Assembly: GCF_013449725.1 (NCBI RefSeq)
Contig: NZ_JACCFF010000005.1
Span: 310,001 to 374,000 of the forward strand
Direction of reading: 5' to 3'
DNA from: Mycobacteroides sp. LB1
Lineage (GTDB): Bacteria > Actinomycetota > Actinomycetes > Mycobacteriales > Mycobacteriaceae
Length of the DNA stretch: 64,000 nt
Every line of letters begins with the position of its first letter. The stretch's first letter is position 1. The notes below the pieces were generated by a model. The model did not search any database. It was not told the origin of the DNA and was given only the letters and a program-made list of their open reading frames with translations. Of this stretch, positions 7,921 to 16,383 are shown one piece after another. Made by a program: the position numbers and the translations under genes.

Positions 7921-9000
7921 ATGAGTCCTAAGACGAACGCTCTGCACCGGATGGGTGATACGGATTCCGGAGATGATCCAAAGTGGGACTGGCTACTTCG
8001 GCTGCATGGCGACGATGGTGGCAGGGCGTTGAAGATGGCGCGCGCCGAGCGTATCGACGATGGGTACTTTGGCCCGGACTCGATCAGCTGGAAGATCTAC
8101 AACAACCTGGTTGTGTCCGGCATGGGCGCGATGTCGGGGCTGTTTATCGCCACGCTGGACCCGGTCGGCGGATACGGAGTGGGGCAACACTCCGTCTACT
8201 ACACAGACACCCTCGGTCGGGTTCGGCGCAGTCTGCAGTTCTTCTCGGGCGCGGTGTTTGGGGATACCGCGATGGCCGATCGGCTGGGCCGGGATCTGTT
8301 CCGCCGCCATTCCCGTGTCAACGGCGAGTTGCCGTCGACCGGCGAGTCATACCGCGCCAACCACGTCGAAGCGCTGAAGTTCACCTATGTGATGGGCTGG
8401 CCTCACCTGTGGCGTGCATACAAGGCATTCGGCGATCCCGATGCCACAGAGCAGGACGAACGCGACTTCTATGCTGAGCAGCACATCGTTGCGGAACTTC
8501 TGGGGATCCCCTCGGGGGAGCTTCCACTCACTCCGGAGGAGGTCCGGAAATGGGTGCAAGACGCCGAGGAGCAGATCGTGGCATTCACACGGCCAGCCCA
8601 AGAGATGATCGACTTCCTGCTGCACCCGCCACTATTCCCGTTGTGGCCGATGCTTCCGATCAGCGTGGGAGCCCGGGTTTTGACCTGGGCGGCGATCCCG
8701 CTGATGTCCCCGTATGTGCGGGAAATCTCGGATCTGTCGAGGATGACGATCCGCCCGAAGATCGGCACCCTACTGATACGTCTGGCCGCCAGGCTGGTCA
8801 AAACCCCGGTGGTGGATCGCGTCTTCTCATTCTTCTTCGGTTTCGATACTTGGGGCTACTACCACAACGCAGCACGCCGGACTTTAGGTACAGGACGAGC
8901 GCCATTCACCCACAACCCGGGACTCGCGCTGCAGCAAGGCAAGGGTGGAACCCTGTCTGCAAGAGAAGAACAAGGCACTCCAGCGAAAGCAGGTCTATAG
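7921..9000 (+). CDS. MpaB-type oxygenase family protein (DUF2236)
   Basis: 359 residues, starting at an ATG preceded by GAAGGAG. It resembles the DUF2236 family that includes fungal MpaB and the latex-clearing protein Lcp, haem-containing oxygenases that cleave C=C bonds. Family-like segments are FGPDSISWKIYNNLVV near residue 50, YRANHVEALKFTYVMGW near 145 and FYAEQHIVAELLG near 185. A hydrophobic patch follows at about 235-270. The downstream peroxiredoxin-like gene begins after a 3-bp gap, so they are one operon. The substrate is unknown. A role in oxidative cleavage of a hydrophobic compound fits the SDR-rich surroundings. Confidence 0.8.
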   Translation: MSPKTNALHRMGDTDSGDDPKWDWLLRLHGDDGGRALKMARAERIDDGYFGPDSISWKIYNNLVVSGMGAMSGLFIATLDPVGGYGVGQHSVYYTDTLGRVRRSLQFFSGAVFGDTAMADRLGRDLFRRHSRVNGELPSTGESYRANHVEALKFTYVMGWPHLWRAYKAFGDPDATEQDERDFYAEQHIVAELLGIPSGELPLTPEEVRKWVQDAEEQIVAFTRPAQEMIDFLLHPPLFPLWPMLPISVGARVLTWAAIPLMSPYVREISDLSRMTIRPKIGTLLIRLAARLVKTPVVDRVFSFFFGFDTWGYYHNAARRTLGTGRAPFTHNPGLALQQGKGGTLSAREEQGTPAKAGL

Positions 9001-9003
9001 ACC

Positions 9004-9555
9004 ATGACTCGCGTTGACGTCATCGCGAACGAGCGACTTCTCGATGATCGCCACCATTGGCATGAGCTACAGGAGTACTGGACGGAAAGGCCGGTTGCGC
9101 TGGTGTTCCTGCAGCAGTTCGGCAGCGCAACCGCCCAGAAACAGGCCAAAAGCCTGACCGCCCGGCAGGCAGAGATCGACGCAGTCGGCGCTGTGGTGCT
9201 GATCGGCCTGGGCACCCCCATCCAGGGGTTTGCCTTCCGTAAAAACACCGGCGCCCAGTTCCCTATTCTCACGACCGCAGACCAGACGCTATACCGGACG
9301 ATGGGGTTGTGGCGAAGCCGGATCGGCACGCTTGGACCGGCCAATCTGCCGCATCTGCTGCGGCTGGCTAGGGAAGGGACATACCCCATCCAATCGACCG
9401 GCGACATCGCACAACTTGGGGGCGCCTTTGTCATCCCGGCTGGCGGAGGCAGCGTTTCCTGGGATTTCCGCGCTCACCGCGCCCGCGATATCGCTCCTGT
9501 AGGCGAGATCATCGACTCCCTCACACACGCGGCCAACCTATTGCCGAAAATGTGA
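9004..9555 (+). CDS. Peroxiredoxin-like (AhpC/TSA) protein lacking the redox cysteines
   Basis: 183 residues with the thioredoxin-like arrangement of the AhpC/TSA antioxidant family (VALVFLQQFGS..., then VVLIGLGTP, FPILTTADQTLYRTMGL). Where family members carry CxxC after the first core strand, this one reads SATA, and I see no cysteine at all in the translation. Peroxidase or disulfide chemistry is therefore unlikely. It may be a scaffold, a binding protein, or a partner of the preceding DUF2236 oxygenase, with which it is nearly contiguous. Confidence 0.75.
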   Translation: MTRVDVIANERLLDDRHHWHELQEYWTERPVALVFLQQFGSATAQKQAKSLTARQAEIDAVGAVVLIGLGTPIQGFAFRKNTGAQFPILTTADQTLYRTMGLWRSRIGTLGPANLPHLLRLAREGTYPIQSTGDIAQLGGAFVIPAGGGSVSWDFRAHRARDIAPVGEIIDSLTHAANLLPKM

Positions 9556-9663
9556 GTGGGTTCTTGGCGATACCGGCAGGGGTTGATCGGGGCATCAGAA
9601 TAGCCTTCACAGCACCTGGTGGCGCCTGCCTTCGGGCCGCTACCGCTTGCCGGTCGGGGTCAG

Positions 9664-9993
9664 TCAGGCCTGTCCGATCTCCAACCGTTCGAATTTACCT
9701 TCACTGCCGAGAACGAAGCGGAAAAAGGTCCGGAAGTCTCCCCAGGTTTCGCTGTGGAAGTGTCCGGTCACGGTGCGTCCCTCAGCGTCGACCTGCTCAA
9801 TGTCGGTGAAGTACTCGTTGCCGATTTCAGCGCTGAACGCACTGAAGTCGCGAGGCTGGCCGTCATCGGTCAAAGAGGGCTGGTCTACAAAGGCTGCCAG
9901 CCAACCGGCGCTATCACGTGCCTGCCAGGCAGCCAACGCAGCCCGCACAGCATCGTCGGACACCAACTCCAGATCTTTTGTGGGCGAAACCAA
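9664..9993 (-). CDS. NTF2-like small protein, TTG start
   Basis: 109 residues, closely related to 36099-36428 throughout (SPTKDLEL, RDFSAFSAEIGNEYFT, GDFRTFFRFV). The size and the aromatic-rich end suggest an NTF2-like alpha+beta cone, a fold used for small-ligand binding or isomerase chemistry. I chose the TTG at 9993. It sits 5 bases after AGGGAGG, exactly where the paralogue has AGGAGG, five bases and ATG, and it gives the same 109-residue length. An upstream ATG at 10014 lacks this support. The gene is convergent with the peroxiredoxin-like gene. Function unknown. Confidence 0.7.
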   Translation of the reverse strand: MVSPTKDLELVSDDAVRAALAAWQARDSAGWLAAFVDQPSLTDDGQPRDFSAFSAEIGNEYFTDIEQVDAEGRTVTGHFHSETWGDFRTFFRFVLGSEGKFERLEIGQA

Positions 9994-10093
9994 AATAGCC
10001 TCCCTAACTTCCATATATTTTCCGGATCAAGTTGTGCCGCAACGACGAAACTACCCGTCGCGACACCTGGCCTGCAACGATCGAGCTTGGCTT

Positions 10094-10996
10094 CTAGGCG
10101 CTGGCGGTGCCTGTTGGGTGTAGTACATCAGCCAGCCCGATCCGGGTGAGGAATTCGGTGCGGATCCGGTCGGCGACTGCATTGACGACAGCGGCACCGT
10201 CGTCGGCTGGGTCGATATGAACACGGAATGGTCTCTTGCCGTGAGGTATTGCGACGACGTCGACGATCGCGGCGGCGACGTCGGCGACATCGGCATCTGG
10301 TGGCGCAAGCTCGGCTAGACGTTCACTGACTTGCTGCATCAAGTTGGGGTAGCGCTGTTCGTATGCGGCGACAGTTGCCGTATCAGCGGGGCGGCCACTG
10401 TTGGCGAAGTGGTTGGTGCCGTGGGTGAATGAGCCCGGAACAATGATGGTGGACTCCACACCGAATCGGGATATCTCGGCGGCGTAGCTTACGGCCAAGG
10501 CGTCCATGGCTGCTTTGGCCGCGAAGTACGGGGCAAGGTAGGGCGGGGTGCCGCCGCGGGTGCTAGTGCTGCCAACCCAGAGCAACAGGCCCTGCCCCTG
10601 CGAGCGCAGCACAGGCAGCGCGGCGCGGTTAAGCCTTTGTGTTCCAAGGACATTCGTGTCATAGATGGCATCGAATTCCTCTGGGCTGAACGCTTCAGCG
10701 GGGCCGGTGACCATGTGCCCGGCGTTGTGGATCACAACGTCCAGGCGCCCACTGTCGGCAAGCACCGAAGCAACGGCACCATCGGCAGATTCCTGTGACG
10801 AAACGTCTAGCTCAACGGTGCGCAGGTCAACGCGGTGGTCCTGGGCGTACTGGGCGGCGGCAGTAACTTGGGCAGTGTTGTGGCCGCCGGTATCACGCAT
10901 CCCGGCGTAGACGGTGTGGCCGGCATCTGCGAGCGCGCGGGCGCTCAGAGCGCCGAATCCGCTCGAGGCCCCGCTGATGATAATGATCTTGGACAT
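10094..10996 (-). CDS. SDR-family oxidoreductase
   Basis: 300 residues, longer than a minimal SDR because of an extended C-terminus. The cofactor motif is SGASSGFG at the N-terminus, then HNAG (about 90), a Ser/Thr-rich catalytic strand (VGSTST) and YFAAK. AGGAG lies 5 bases before the ATG. It belongs to the classical NAD(P)-dependent group that acts on hydroxyls or ketones. It lies with another SDR and the Hsp31-like gene on the same strand, but with gaps of about 80 and 225 bp, so a single operon is likely but not certain. The substrate is unknown. Confidence 0.85.
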   Translation of the reverse strand: MSKIIIISGASSGFGALSARALADAGHTVYAGMRDTGGHNTAQVTAAAQYAQDHRVDLRTVELDVSSQESADGAVASVLADSGRLDVVIHNAGHMVTGPAEAFSPEEFDAIYDTNVLGTQRLNRAALPVLRSQGQGLLLWVGSTSTRGGTPPYLAPYFAAKAAMDALAVSYAAEISRFGVESTIIVPGSFTHGTNHFANSGRPADTATVAAYEQRYPNLMQQVSERLAELAPPDADVADVAAAIVDVVAIPHGKRPFRVHIDPADDGAAVVNAVADRIRTEFLTRIGLADVLHPTGTASA

Positions 10997-11074
10997 AGGT
11001 CTCCTAAAATTTTATGGCGAGCAGTTGGGCCGACGGGACTTCACGGGCAGCGCCGCTGCGAAGTTGGTTGCGCC

Positions 11075-11821
11075 TTAGATGATTCCGCCGTTGACACGGA
11101 TCACCTGACCGTTGATCCAGCAGCCGGGGCTGGCCAGAAACGTGACCACCTGAGCGATGTCAGCGGGTGTGCCGAGGCGCTCCAGCGGTGGCTGGGCCGC
11201 CATATGTTCGATAGTGGCTTCGTCCTTGCCATCAAGAAACAGCGCCGTTGCCGTCGGGCCAGGCGATACCGCATTGACGGTTATCCGGCGCCCGCGGACC
11301 TCACGGGCCAGGATCAGCGTCATAGCTTCGACTGCCCCCTTGCTCGCCGCGTACGCCGAATAGGTGGGCAGCGCCAGGTCAACCACGGAACTGGCGAAGT
11401 TGATGATGGCCCCTCCCGCCCGTATCCGGCGCACAGCCTGCTGATCAACGATGAACGTTCCCCGTACATTGACCCGGTGCATGCGGTCGAAGTCCTCAAG
11501 GCTCATATCCGCCAAGGGCGCCAGCGTCATAACACCGGCGGCGTGCACCACTACATCAACACCCCCGAATTCCCGCTCGACGGTGGTGAATGCCTCGGCC
11601 ATATCTGCCTCGTCCGCGACATCAGCCTTGATCGCCAATGCCTGGCCACCATGATCACCGATGGCCTGCACAACGCTGTCGGCCTCGGCCTGATTGCCCG
11701 CAAATACCACTGCGACGGCGTATCCGTCAGCGGCGAGCCGTTCAGCGCATTCACGCCCAATACCGCGCGAACCCCCGGTTACGATCGCCACCCGCCCGGC
11801 TGCTGCGTCTGTATCAGTCAT
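11075..11821 (-). CDS. SDR-family oxidoreductase, FabG-like
   Basis: 248 residues with all the classical motifs: TGGSRGIG, a HAAG variant of NNAG, catalytic Ser in NFASSVV, YSAYAASK, and PGPTATALF before a C-terminal VNGGII. It should be an active NAD(P)H-dependent ketone/alcohol enzyme. It is the most ordinary of the SDRs here. Placed between another SDR and the Hsp31-like gene, it is presumably part of the same pathway. The substrate cannot be told from sequence. Confidence 0.85.
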   Translation of the reverse strand: MTDTDAAAGRVAIVTGGSRGIGRECAERLAADGYAVAVVFAGNQAEADSVVQAIGDHGGQALAIKADVADEADMAEAFTTVEREFGGVDVVVHAAGVMTLAPLADMSLEDFDRMHRVNVRGTFIVDQQAVRRIRAGGAIINFASSVVDLALPTYSAYAASKGAVEAMTLILAREVRGRRITVNAVSPGPTATALFLDGKDEATIEHMAAQPPLERLGTPADIAQVVTFLASPGCWINGQVIRVNGGII

Positions 11822-12046
11822 TTGATCGTCTCCGCGGGCTGCTCAACCAGCTGATCCATTCCATCGGCTTGGTGGCCCTTCCATTTTCGAGGTTTCATAT
11901 GTCAGTTACGCCCGAGAACGCCTCCACGCTAGCCCTGGCGTTCATGACGGGAAAACAAAAGAAAGTTCAAGATTCACAACTTGCGCTGGTAGATCTCGGG
12001 CGGCGTCGCCGCAACTTTCTGCAATCTGCACTTCACGAACACGCGG

Positions 12047-13048
12047 TTATCTGGTGACTCTGCCGCGGATGTCGGACGCCTGGATGTCGACTGTCTGCGG
12101 GCCGTTGCCCGTGACCAGCCCGAGCTCGGGGCTCGGCAGCAGGAACAGTGAGGTCGGCACCGTCGCGGCGATGACGTTGAAGCCGGCCTCGCGTAATCCC
12201 TCGTCCACGAAGTACTCCAGGCGAGTGAGTTCGCCGGGGATATTGACATAGCCGTAGTCGAGCATGCCGGTTTCGCCTGTGGTACTCACTGTGGTGACCT
12301 CGGCGGCCCAGAACGGGTTCTCGCGCACCGCATAAGGCTGCTCGTTCTCGTCGACCCGAAAATTGGTGGAGGTCAAGGCAATCGGCGCATGGCAGATCAG
12401 GGAGATGTACACCTTGTTCTCCCTGGCTATGTGCAGCACCTCGCCCATCCAGGGGTTCTTGTGGAAATCGACCATCGGGGCGTGACCACCCGGCGCATGA
12501 ATGAAATCGAAGTCGGCGAAACTGAACTCGTCGTCGGGATCGCGGTGCTTGCGTACCAGCTCCGGGAGCGAGAAGTACTTTTTCACTGGCCATGTCTGGA
12601 TCTGCGGGAGCACTTCCTGCCGATAGGCGAGGTTTTCGGCGTCGGTGTGGGCCAACGGCTCGGTGACCGGCAGCCTCCCCAGGTGCCTCTTGAGTAGGTC
12701 GAGCTCCCGGGCCCGCCGATCCACGAGCTCCGGGTACTTCGCCCGGAAGCCCTCAACTGTGAAACTCGGGTCGGTGAACTCCGCAACGGAGTTCCCGTAA
12801 ACCCAAGTCATCTGATCGGTCGCATGCCAGGGGATAGACCAGCCGTTCGTGTCGATCTGCGGCAACTCCCCATCGGGCGTAGCGAGCGTGAACTCGTAAT
12901 CGTCTTCGAACTCGGCAAGCACCTGCCCCAGCTCGACGTGGAAGAAGCCAATCGGGATCGAGGGCACTGACTTCGGTGAGCTCAGCGGCAATCTACGGGC
13001 AGAGGACAAGATGATCAACGCACGGCGCTTGCTGCTTCCATCAGACAC
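12047..13048 (-). CDS. Hsp31/DJ-1/PfpI superfamily protein
   Basis: 333 residues from the GTG at 13048. This start matches the paralogue at 35044-36045 residue for residue (SDGSSKRRALII against PNATTRRRALII). The core holds FIHAPGGHAP and, on the nucleophile elbow, SLICHAP with the Cys-His pair typical of Hsp31-like class I glutamine-amidotransferase folds. These include glyoxalase III, deglycase or chaperone, and hydratase activities. A long insertion at about 80-165 is not part of the minimal DJ-1 fold. Reactive carbonyl handling would suit the many dehydrogenases around it, but that is inference. Confidence 0.8.
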   Translation of the reverse strand: MSDGSSKRRALIILSSARRLPLSSPKSVPSIPIGFFHVELGQVLAEFEDDYEFTLATPDGELPQIDTNGWSIPWHATDQMTWVYGNSVAEFTDPSFTVEGFRAKYPELVDRRARELDLLKRHLGRLPVTEPLAHTDAENLAYRQEVLPQIQTWPVKKYFSLPELVRKHRDPDDEFSFADFDFIHAPGGHAPMVDFHKNPWMGEVLHIARENKVYISLICHAPIALTSTNFRVDENEQPYAVRENPFWAAEVTTVSTTGETGMLDYGYVNIPGELTRLEYFVDEGLREAGFNVIAATVPTSLFLLPSPELGLVTGNGPQTVDIQASDIRGRVTR

Positions 13049-13621
13049 AGTGACAACCAATCCCTTCGAACCGCTTATTGTTTGCCCGTCAGGCTAGACG
13101 CCGCCGGGCACCGTGTCACTACCGCACACAGTGCCCGAGGCCGCTCGCAGCAAGTCCAGATGCCCAAGTCGGCAACTTCCAGGTGACTCACCTCGGAAAA
13201 CTCACCCGGAACGGACCCTAATCAGGACACCGAAATTGGCACACCAGAATTCGAAACCTGCGTGTAAATACGAAAGTTCGGGCATCCCTGCGCCTCCCGG
13301 GAAGCACGCCGGGCAGGCACACTAATCTAGTTACATGTGCGCTGCGGCACCGCCGATCACGCCGGCCAGCACTGAATTGAGCTGCAGGGCAAGGCGCTTC
13401 CATCTCTATGGTTGGCCAGACACTTGGCCGCCGACACAGAAAGTGCTGTTTAACACAGGCTCTGGTGCCGCGGTAAAGAGTCGTGCGTATGTCAACAACC
13501 CTGTTGGGCAAGTTACTTAGCTACAATTGACGACGCAGGCGGCGTGGCGCACCAATCCGGGGCGGCCTCACACCCCGGTGCAGGCGCCGCAACTTCTGTC
13601 TTTAACCGGAAGGAAAGACTC
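13049..13621. other. Gene-free spacer upstream of lsr2
   Basis: I see no supported gene in about 570 bp. Short frames on both strands here have no recognisable product, and their codon usage is unlike the neighbours. It presumably carries the promoters of lsr2 (plus) and of the Hsp31-like gene (minus). Confidence 0.5.
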
Positions 13622-13960
13622 ATGGCGAAAAGGGTCACGGTCACACTAGTCGACGACATCGACGGCAAAGCTCTCGCCGACGAAACCGTCGAATTCGGTA
13701 TTGACGGCACCACTTACAAGATCGACCTTTCTTCCAAGAATGCCGAGAAGCTTCGCAGCCAGCTTTTGACCTGGATCGAGCATGCGCGCCGCGAGGGCCG
13801 CCGTAACCGAGGTGGTTCAAAATCGAGCCGAGGGCGCAGCACCGAGGATCGCGGGCAGAGCCCCGCGATCCGAGAATGGGCCCGCAAGAACGGACACGAC
13901 ATCTCCTCACGCGGACGCATCCCCGCTGAAATCGTGGACGCATTCAACGCCGCGAACTAG
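13622..13960 (+). CDS. lsr2: Lsr2 nucleoid-associated protein
   Basis: 112 residues, the usual Lsr2 length. The N-terminal dimerisation domain (AKRVTVTLVDDIDG) is followed by a Ser/Arg-rich linker. The C-terminal DNA-binding domain reads AIREWARKNGHDISSRGRIP, with the RGR AT-hook-like motif that inserts in the minor groove of AT-rich DNA. The ATG has AAGGAAAG upstream. Lsr2 bridges DNA and silences AT-rich acquired genes, so a copy on an accessory element is probably a stealth or xenogeneic-silencing factor. A broken second copy lies at 29855-30078. A chromosomal lsr2 is expected elsewhere in such an organism. Confidence 0.95.
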   Translation: MAKRVTVTLVDDIDGKALADETVEFGIDGTTYKIDLSSKNAEKLRSQLLTWIEHARREGRRNRGGSKSSRGRSTEDRGQSPAIREWARKNGHDISSRGRIPAEIVDAFNAAN

Positions 13961-14091
13961 CCTTCTCCCGGACCCCTTTAAGGACGTTCCTGACCTCACG
14001 TCCTGTTGATCTGCCGTTGCCCCGCAACGCGGTGTTTCGTTAGGACGGCGGCTCGGGCATCCCCCAAATGCACGGCAGTCGTGTCGTTCCC

Positions 14092-14454
14092 TTAGGCGTC
14101 AGGGCCGTCGATGATTACGTACAAACTCGAGATCTTCCCACCGCGAAGGACCAGTACGTCGCGCCCGGCTGCGACCGCAGTACCACCGACCGGCCCCAAC
14201 GCCCACGTATATGTAGCGAGATCCTGGACCACCTGTATGGAACCGGTTCGCGTGAGGGCGGCGCCGGGGACGCCTGTCTGTAAACCATCGATCGCCTGCG
14301 CCACGCCGGCATGGCCGGTCAAAGCTGCCTGAGGTTCACCAACAAACACGTCGTCGGTGTAGATCGACGCAACCGCACGGTCACGCTCGGATCCTGCGGG
14401 CGCGTTCCATGCGTCGAGGTGCGCAGCCACTGTGGTTTCGATCGAGTCAGACAT
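14092..14454 (-). CDS. SnoaL/NTF2-like protein
   Basis: 120 residues with NTF2-like signatures: HLDAWNAPAGSERDRAVASIYTDD at the N-terminus, a GHAGVAQAIDGL helix, and a terminal strand DVLVLRGGKISSLYVI. The family covers isomerases, dehydratases and ligand-binding proteins in polyketide, steroid and xenobiotic metabolism. It is divergent from the marR gene across a 72-bp gap rich in repeats, so MarR probably controls it. It is not closely related to the two NTF2-like proteins at 9664 and 36099. The substrate is unknown. Confidence 0.75.
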   Translation of the reverse strand: MSDSIETTVAAHLDAWNAPAGSERDRAVASIYTDDVFVGEPQAALTGHAGVAQAIDGLQTGVPGAALTRTGSIQVVQDLATYTWALGPVGGTAVAAGRDVLVLRGGKISSLYVIIDGPDA

Positions 14455-14492
14455 GCCGGACTTCCTTTTGTTGGCGACTTATGCAGCGGATT

Positions 14493-14546
14493 TTGTTGTT
14501 ACATCAACAACCTAGAAGGATGTTAGGTGACATGTCAACAACTTGG
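14493..14546. promoter_or_regulatory. Composite MarR-type operator
   Basis: Overlapping repeats fill this divergent gap: TTGTTG-N6-CAACAA (14493-14510), ACCTA-N9-TAGGT (14510-14528), and a direct repeat of the form ACAT..CAACAAC (14501 and 14530). They cover the likely promoter and the marR start, an arrangement typical of MarR autoregulation. Binding by the adjacent MarR protein is inferred. Confidence 0.55.
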
Positions 14547-15045
14547 TAGTGTTGCATCCGTGGCGAACAAGACCTGGCTCAACGCGCGCGAGCAGCGAGC
14601 ATGGCGTGGGTTTCACTTGGTCAGCAATGAACTCACCGCGGAGCTGGGCCGCCAGCTTGCCCGCGACTCCGGAGTGTCGGCGGCCGACTACGCAGTCTTG
14701 GTTGCGTTATCCGAGACGCCCACTGGGCGCATGCGTTTTCGCGACCTCGGTCAAATACTTGGATGGGAACGCAGTCGCATCTCTCATCAGATCAACCGCA
14801 TGGAAACACGGCGCACCGTCGAGCGCCAGTCGTGCGATGACGATGCACGCGGCTTCAATGCCAGCATCACCGAGGCCGGGCGAGCCGTAATCGCCGCTGC
14901 CGCACCCCTGCACGTTCGCGCCGTCCGGCACTGCTTCATCGACCTCTTAACCCCCGAGCAACTCGAAACACTCGGCGACATCACCGATATCGTCGCCACC
15001 CATCTCGCTAACGAACACAACGCGCACCCCACAGCAGCCTCCTAA
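14527..15045 (+). CDS. MarR-family transcriptional regulator
   Basis: 172 residues. The winged-helix core runs from SAADYAVLVALSETPTGRM through FRDLGQILGWERSRISHQIN to the wing (ERQSCDDDARGFNASITEAG). GTG 14527 is preceded by GAAGGA at good spacing. GTG 14560 (VANKTWL) is the alternative, and would leave the operator repeats untranslated. MarR dimers are usually released from DNA by small aromatic or lipophilic ligands. Divergent from the SnoaL-like gene, it most likely controls that gene and itself. Confidence 0.85.
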   Translation: MTCQQLGSVASVANKTWLNAREQRAWRGFHLVSNELTAELGRQLARDSGVSAADYAVLVALSETPTGRMRFRDLGQILGWERSRISHQINRMETRRTVERQSCDDDARGFNASITEAGRAVIAAAAPLHVRAVRHCFIDLLTPEQLETLGDITDIVATHLANEHNAHPTAAS

Positions 15046-15284
15046 CGTACCAGCGGATCCTATTCAGGCGACGAGCCAGACCGGGCAGTCTGGATCTGGA
15101 AGCGATCGACCTGCGTACCTAACCGATCTGCGCCCCATAACAACTGGCGTCAGTGCGTGGGCGACTCCCGACGACCCCAAGTAACTTTCCCGACATGATG
15201 GCCCACACCGCTCATGGTGATACTGGGCGCAAACGACAGCTGGAGCGCGATGTGAGGGTGGCACTTATGCTCGGTACTCCCGGG

Positions 15285-15959
15285 CTACTTCATGTCCCAG
15301 GTTTCACCGTAGGTGGTCACACTGTCCCCCGCCCCACTGATGAGCCGGGCGTAAGGACGCAGCAACACGCCGCCTGCAGCCCCGGTAACGGTGCCATGCG
15401 CATTGCTCACTGCAACAGCGCCTTTCGCTCCAGTGACCGCAACGGAGAACGTGGCCACTTCCTGGATTCCGGGACCGTTGCCCAGATCGACGTTGATACC
15501 CGCACTAGGTAGCAGATTCGTGGTCTGTACGTAAGAGGCCTCTGGACCGCCATTGGGAAATACGCTCGGAATGCCATAGAGGATCGACGTATTCGGGGTC
15601 GTGTAGTTGAAGTTCAGACCCACGCCCAACGACCACGGGTAGCCCACCTGGTAGCCAAGTTCCAGTGTGCCCTCGAACGCTTCAGAATCCGGTCCCGTGA
15701 CTGCGAACACCGCACGGCCGGAGTGGAACCACTCACGGGTAAGCCGGTTGCGGTCCAGCGGAAATACACCGTTGAGGAACGTATCCCACTGCTGGATCGT
15801 CAAAGTCCGGCCCTTGCCGTCCACCAAGCTGAGTTCATCGTCCAGACCCGCTGCCGCCGTTCCGGTTCCAGCGATAAGTAAGCCGGTCACGCTCGCAACG
15901 ATCCAGACACATCGCATGAAGGCTCCGTGCCTAAACCGCCGGAGACCAACTGATTTCAT
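15285..15959 (-). CDS. MspA-family porin with altered constriction residues
   Basis: 224 residues, with a 37-residue signal peptide ending GTGTAAA before GLDDELSLVDG, exactly the mature MspA start. Long stretches match MspA (QQWDTFLNGVFPLDRNRLTR, ELGYQ.G.PWSLGVG, NGPGIQEVATFSV, VTGAAGGVLLRP). MspA forms an octameric outer-membrane channel for small hydrophilic solutes. Mature positions 90, 91 and 93, Asp in MspA at the constriction, are Leu, Tyr and Ile here, and the following loop differs (FPNGGPEAS). AAAGGAA precedes the ATG. It is a genuine porin by sequence, but its conductance and selectivity should differ from MspA. Confidence 0.95.
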   Translation of the reverse strand: MKSVGLRRFRHGAFMRCVWIVASVTGLLIAGTGTAAAGLDDELSLVDGKGRTLTIQQWDTFLNGVFPLDRNRLTREWFHSGRAVFAVTGPDSEAFEGTLELGYQVGYPWSLGVGLNFNYTTPNTSILYGIPSVFPNGGPEASYVQTTNLLPSAGINVDLGNGPGIQEVATFSVAVTGAKGAVAVSNAHGTVTGAAGGVLLRPYARLISGAGDSVTTYGETWDMK

Positions 15960-16383
15960 TTGAGTTCCTTTCGGGAAGGCCAGCGCTGAGCCGCTATTCG
16001 ATTCCTAACGAGATAAGGACAAATAGAAGACCAGACCGGCGTTAGCGTCTACCCCGTTGACATAAGCTCCGAAAACGCCGAAAGGTGCTTTCCGTGAGCA
16101 GGTTCGTATTTTTAACCCGCCGGAAATCCAGTTTGCTCTTGACCGTGCAGCCCAGACTGTTCAGCTGCGTCACGCCCCCGGATCGCAGGCTTCATGGCCG
16201 GCCTACAAAGGACATCAGACCGACGATTCTTGGAGTCTAGGTGAAACATCAAGGGCATCAATATATTTAATACTCGGAGTCTGTCCGAATTCAGTGGGCA
16301 GCCGGGGCCCGCGCCCCTTCGCCTAGCCGGCCCCTGAAAGCCGACGCGTGGCGGCAGACGTAACCGCAGTGCGCCGTGGCGTA
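15960..16383. other. Gene-free spacer
   Basis: No gene or strong repeat is visible in these about 420 bp. The stretch presumably contains the porin promoter. The part around 16250-16280 is AT-rich. Confidence 0.5.
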
